Shown piece by piece: positions 5,988-7,111 of a stretch of 7,111 bases of DNA. The notes beneath the pieces were generated by a model, which saw only the letters and a program-made list of their open reading frames with translations, was not told the DNA's origin and did not search any database. How positions within the stretch are numbered: the stretch's first letter is position 1; each line of letters opens with the position of its first letter. Made by a program: the position numbers and the translations under genes. Origin of the DNA: an uncultured bacterium (GTDB lineage: Bacteria > Patescibacteriota > Minisyncoccia > Phycocordibacterales > UBA1006); the NCBI GenBank assembly GCA_903920485.1, contig CAIXMG010000059.1, positions 1 to 7,111 of the forward strand. The letters are read 5' to 3'.

Positions 5988-6016
5988 ATTATAGGGAAAG
6001 ATGGGACGTTTGGGAA
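5988..6016 (-). promoter_or_regulatory. Promoter for the holB-like gene, predicted leaderless
   Basis: A perfect -10 TATAAT (5988-5993) has TTCCCA (6011-6016, four of six consensus bases) 17 nt upstream on the minus strand. Six nucleotides separate the -10 from the ATG at 5981, so initiation would fall on or beside the A of the start codon. It lies in the 76-nt gap after the pyrophosphatase-like gene. Confidence 0.65.
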
Positions 6017-6057
6017 ATGTGTAATAACGCTTATTTTACAGAAGATTTATTGAAATG

Positions 6058-6516
6058 TTATAAAGCCTTTTCCGCTTCCTTGATATACGACTGCGTTTCC
6101 TGTGCATCTTTAACCTCCATAATCGGGTGATGAAACCCGTTGAACTCCATCAAGATATTCTGCATATCGGCAGGAATTTCATCCCATGAAGCGATATCTA
6201 CCGTTCCGTCATGAGCCAATACCTTGTAATCGCCGTCATCTCGGATCATCGTCGCAAACGGCCACACCTCTACCGAGTCACCGGTCTTGAATTCGTTGGT
6301 AGAAAAAATCATAACATCTACTTCATCACCTTCTCCGTCAGAACCCACCGTTCCTTCGATGAACCCGTATGCCAAGGGCATCAACCCTCCATTGGCGGTA
6401 TTTTTTTCGCTGATCAGTCCGAGGTCCACAAAAGCGCCTTCCTTTTCAGGATCATATGACTTATGAATTCGGCGCGGTGAGTCCTTCGGGATTTCAATAG
6501 TAGCGACATATTTCAT
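6058..6516 (-). CDS. Divergent family I inorganic pyrophosphatase-like protein
   Basis: Probably hydrolyses pyrophosphate, pulling polymerisation and activation reactions forward. The 152-residue protein shows the family I layout: IEIPK near the N-terminus (E8 matching E. coli E20), MPLAYGFI (46-53, matching YPCNYGYI), SDGEGDEVDV (59-68) holding three metal-binding aspartates D60, D64 and D67, and RDDGDYKV (92-99) with D93, D96 and K98. Departures from the canonical enzyme are a two-residue insertion between the first two aspartates and apparent loss of the lysine, glutamate and arginine equivalent to E. coli K29, E31 and R43 (region 17-32). Activity is therefore likely but not certain. I prefer the ATG at 6516 (MKYVATIEIP) over the longer frame beginning at 6564, which overlaps the upstream gene and adds a non-homologous tail. 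It begins 7 nt after the coiled-coil gene's stop. Confidence 0.82.
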   Translation of the reverse strand: MKYVATIEIPKDSPRRIHKSYDPEKEGAFVDLGLISEKNTANGGLMPLAYGFIEGTVGSDGEGDEVDVMIFSTNEFKTGDSVEVWPFATMIRDDGDYKVLAHDGTVDIASWDEIPADMQNILMEFNGFHHPIMEVKDAQETQSYIKEAEKAL

Positions 6517-6522
6517 GGACGT

Positions 6523-6552
6523 GTTATAGCACCTTTTGCTCCAGAAGATCAA
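6523..6552 (-). promoter_or_regulatory. Possible leaderless promoter for the pyrophosphatase-like gene
   Basis: On the minus strand TATAAC (6523-6528) ends six nucleotides before the ATG at 6516, and TTGATC (6547-6552) lies 18 nt further up. The -10 overlaps the stop codon of the preceding gene (TAA at 6524-6526), so readthrough from that gene is an alternative and the hexamer could be chance. Confidence 0.42.
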
Positions 6553-6859
6553 TCCTTGTGGCATGGCTTCTTCCTAGCAAATCAATTTTCTTATTAACAT
6601 CCCTGAATCCATTTCTCATATCAATCCCTTGAGCGTCAATCTTGTCTTCGAGTCTTTCAACGGTATCATCCATCCTCGTCCCAAGCCAACTGAAACGCTC
6701 GTCAGCAAAATCTTTTGCTTCCTGAAACTTCTCATCCATTCGCTTCATCATTCTTGCCTCCGAACCAGTAATGGCGTTAGTGATCTTTTCATCAACAGCC
6801 TCGATGACGACCTCAGTGACGACCCTCTTAATATCTTCCAGTGTAAAATCTCTTGTCAT
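6524..6859 (-). CDS. Small coiled-coil protein of unknown function
   Basis: A charged, almost entirely helical 111-residue protein without membrane segment or signal peptide. After MTRDFTLEDIKRVVTEVVIE, a long heptad-patterned region follows (MMKRMDEKFQEAKDFADERF, then the RMDDTVERLEDKIDAQGIDM stretch, then FRDVNKKIDLL), ending RIDLLEQKVL. It matches in style the small coiled-coil proteins with repeated V-D/E-x-x-I/L-D units frequent in CPR genomes, whose role is unknown. Its stop is 7 nt before the pyrophosphatase-like start, so the two may share a transcript. Upstream on the same strand are two possible -10 boxes: TATACT (6863-6868), too near the ATG to be simple, and TATAAT (6915-6920), which would give a leader of about 50 nt. 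No Shine-Dalgarno precedes the ATG. Confidence 0.78.
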   Translation of the reverse strand: MTRDFTLEDIKRVVTEVVIEAVDEKITNAITGSEARMMKRMDEKFQEAKDFADERFSWLGTRMDDTVERLEDKIDAQGIDMRNGFRDVNKKIDLLGRSHATRIDLLEQKVL

Positions 6860-6902
6860 AATAGTATAAATTTGAGTTATGTCTGTCGACCACGTAATTC
6901 CT

Positions 6903-6920
6903 TATAATAGAGAAATTATA
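6903..6920. promoter_or_regulatory. Back-to-back TATAAT boxes in the divergent control region
   Basis: TATAAT (6903-6908, plus) and its mirror ATTATA (6915-6920, i.e. TATAAT on the minus strand) flank AGAGAA. The minus-strand box has TTGTGT 16 nt upstream (6937-6942) and would serve the coiled-coil gene at 6859. No good -35 precedes the plus-strand box, which would read into the hairpin at 6925. Confidence 0.4.
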
Positions 6921-6924
6921 CGCA

Positions 6925-6956
6925 CCCAAAAACCGGACACAAGTCTGGTTTTTGGG
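6925..6956. terminator. Strong hairpin, bidirectional terminator-like, between divergent genes
   Basis: CCCAAAAACCGGAC (6925-6938) pairs with GTCTGGTTTTTGGG (6943-6956) over 14 bp (one G-T wobble) around an ACAA loop. Read as a GC-rich inner stem followed by five T, it could terminate in either direction. Its place upstream of both flanking genes is unusual for a terminator. Confidence 0.6.
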
Positions 6957-7013
6957 GCATTTATTAAGCCTTTAGGAAAGTTTTATCAAAGTCGAAATCG
7001 TCGCCTGTTCTGA

Positions 7014-7032
7014 CTTATACTTTGAGTATAAG
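7014..7032. promoter_or_regulatory. 19-bp palindrome, possible operator
   Basis: CTTATACT (7014-7021) and AGTATAAG (7025-7032) are perfect inverted 8-mers around TTG. The right edge is 11 nt upstream of the -35 of the consensus promoter, a normal place for an activator or repressor site. The binding protein is not known and it could also form a small hairpin. Confidence 0.45.
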
Positions 7033-7043
7033 AAGAAGAATAC

Positions 7044-7072
7044 TTGACAAACCATATAAAATAATATATAAT
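7044..7072 (+). promoter_or_regulatory. Perfect consensus sigma70 promoter for the gene at 7105
   Basis: TTGACA (7044-7049), a 17-nt AT-rich spacer and TATAAT (7067-7072) match the sigma70 consensus at all twelve positions with ideal spacing. Transcription should start near 7079, giving a leader of about 26 nt with CAACCAAAA at 7087-7095 and no Shine-Dalgarno. Confidence 0.85.
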
Positions 7073-7104
7073 AGTATCATATTGTTCAACCAAAATTAAA
7101 AGAT

Positions 7105-7111
7105 ATGAAAA
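7105..7111 (+). CDS. Start of a gene cut off by the window edge
   Basis: Only ATG AAA A is visible. The call rests on the consensus promoter upstream and on the CAACCAAAA motif placed nine nucleotides before the ATG, exactly as at the gene starting at 2118. Nothing can be said about the product beyond a start of Met-Lys. The promoter strength suggests high expression. Confidence 0.55.

Noticed and set aside
6517..6564. Longer start for the pyrophosphatase-like gene
   Set aside because: The extra 16 residues overlap the coiled-coil gene in another frame and do not resemble the family N-terminus, which fits MKYVATIEIP at 6516.
6972..7055. 27-codon minus-strand frame ending just before the hairpin at 6925
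   Set aside because: Overlaps the consensus plus-strand promoter and palindrome, has no promoter or ribosome-binding signal, and its sequence is unremarkable.
1..7111. CRISPR array, tRNA/rRNA genes, insertion sequences, toxin-antitoxin or defence genes
   Set aside because: I looked for regularly spaced repeats, cloverleaf or rRNA-like sequence, transposase motifs and paired small genes with overlapping starts, and found none that could be supported.

Overview
The window looks like a piece of a Candidatus Patescibacteria (CPR, Parcubacteria-like) chromosome. The basis is gene style, not a database match: a short UvrC with no C-terminal helix-hairpin-helix, a 236-residue DNA polymerase delta-prime-like protein with no Walker A, small coiled-coil proteins typical of this group, compact spacing, and no convincing Shine-Dalgarno sequence at any start. 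TGA is used as a stop, so the code is standard in that respect. There is no rRNA, tRNA, CRISPR array, transposase or phage gene.

Layout. Minus strand, left end: a nucleotidyltransferase/GrpB-like gene (runs off the edge) sits 15 nt behind uvrC. Plus strand, middle left: two single-gene units of unknown function, a four-cysteine putative zinc-binding protein (1564-2013) and a 121-residue protein (2118-2483), each closed by a clear intrinsic terminator. The second has a good sigma70-type promoter. Minus strand, 6859 down to 2537: coiled-coil protein, inorganic-pyrophosphatase-like protein, delta-prime-like clamp-loader subunit, seven-helix PQ-loop-like membrane protein, second coiled-coil protein, ribosome recycling factor (frr) and site-2 protease (rseP). 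A bidirectional terminator at 2496-2536 separates rseP from the convergent plus-strand gene. Right end: a 245-nt divergent control region with back-to-back -10 boxes, a strong bidirectional hairpin, a 19-bp palindrome and a perfect consensus promoter for a gene that starts at 7105 and is cut off after two codons.

How the genes fit together. This is mostly housekeeping: DNA repair (uvrC), replication (delta-prime), translation (frr), phosphate metabolism (pyrophosphatase) and membrane proteolysis (rseP), mixed with small uncharacterised proteins. I see no defence island or new multi-gene system.

The points most worth attention are: a UvrC with no cysteine at all, so none of the usual iron-sulfur ligands; start codons placed where transcription should begin (leaderless mRNAs); an identical 9-nt leader motif the same distance before two other starts; and a G/C-rich palindromic repeat inserted in frame in the delta-prime gene.
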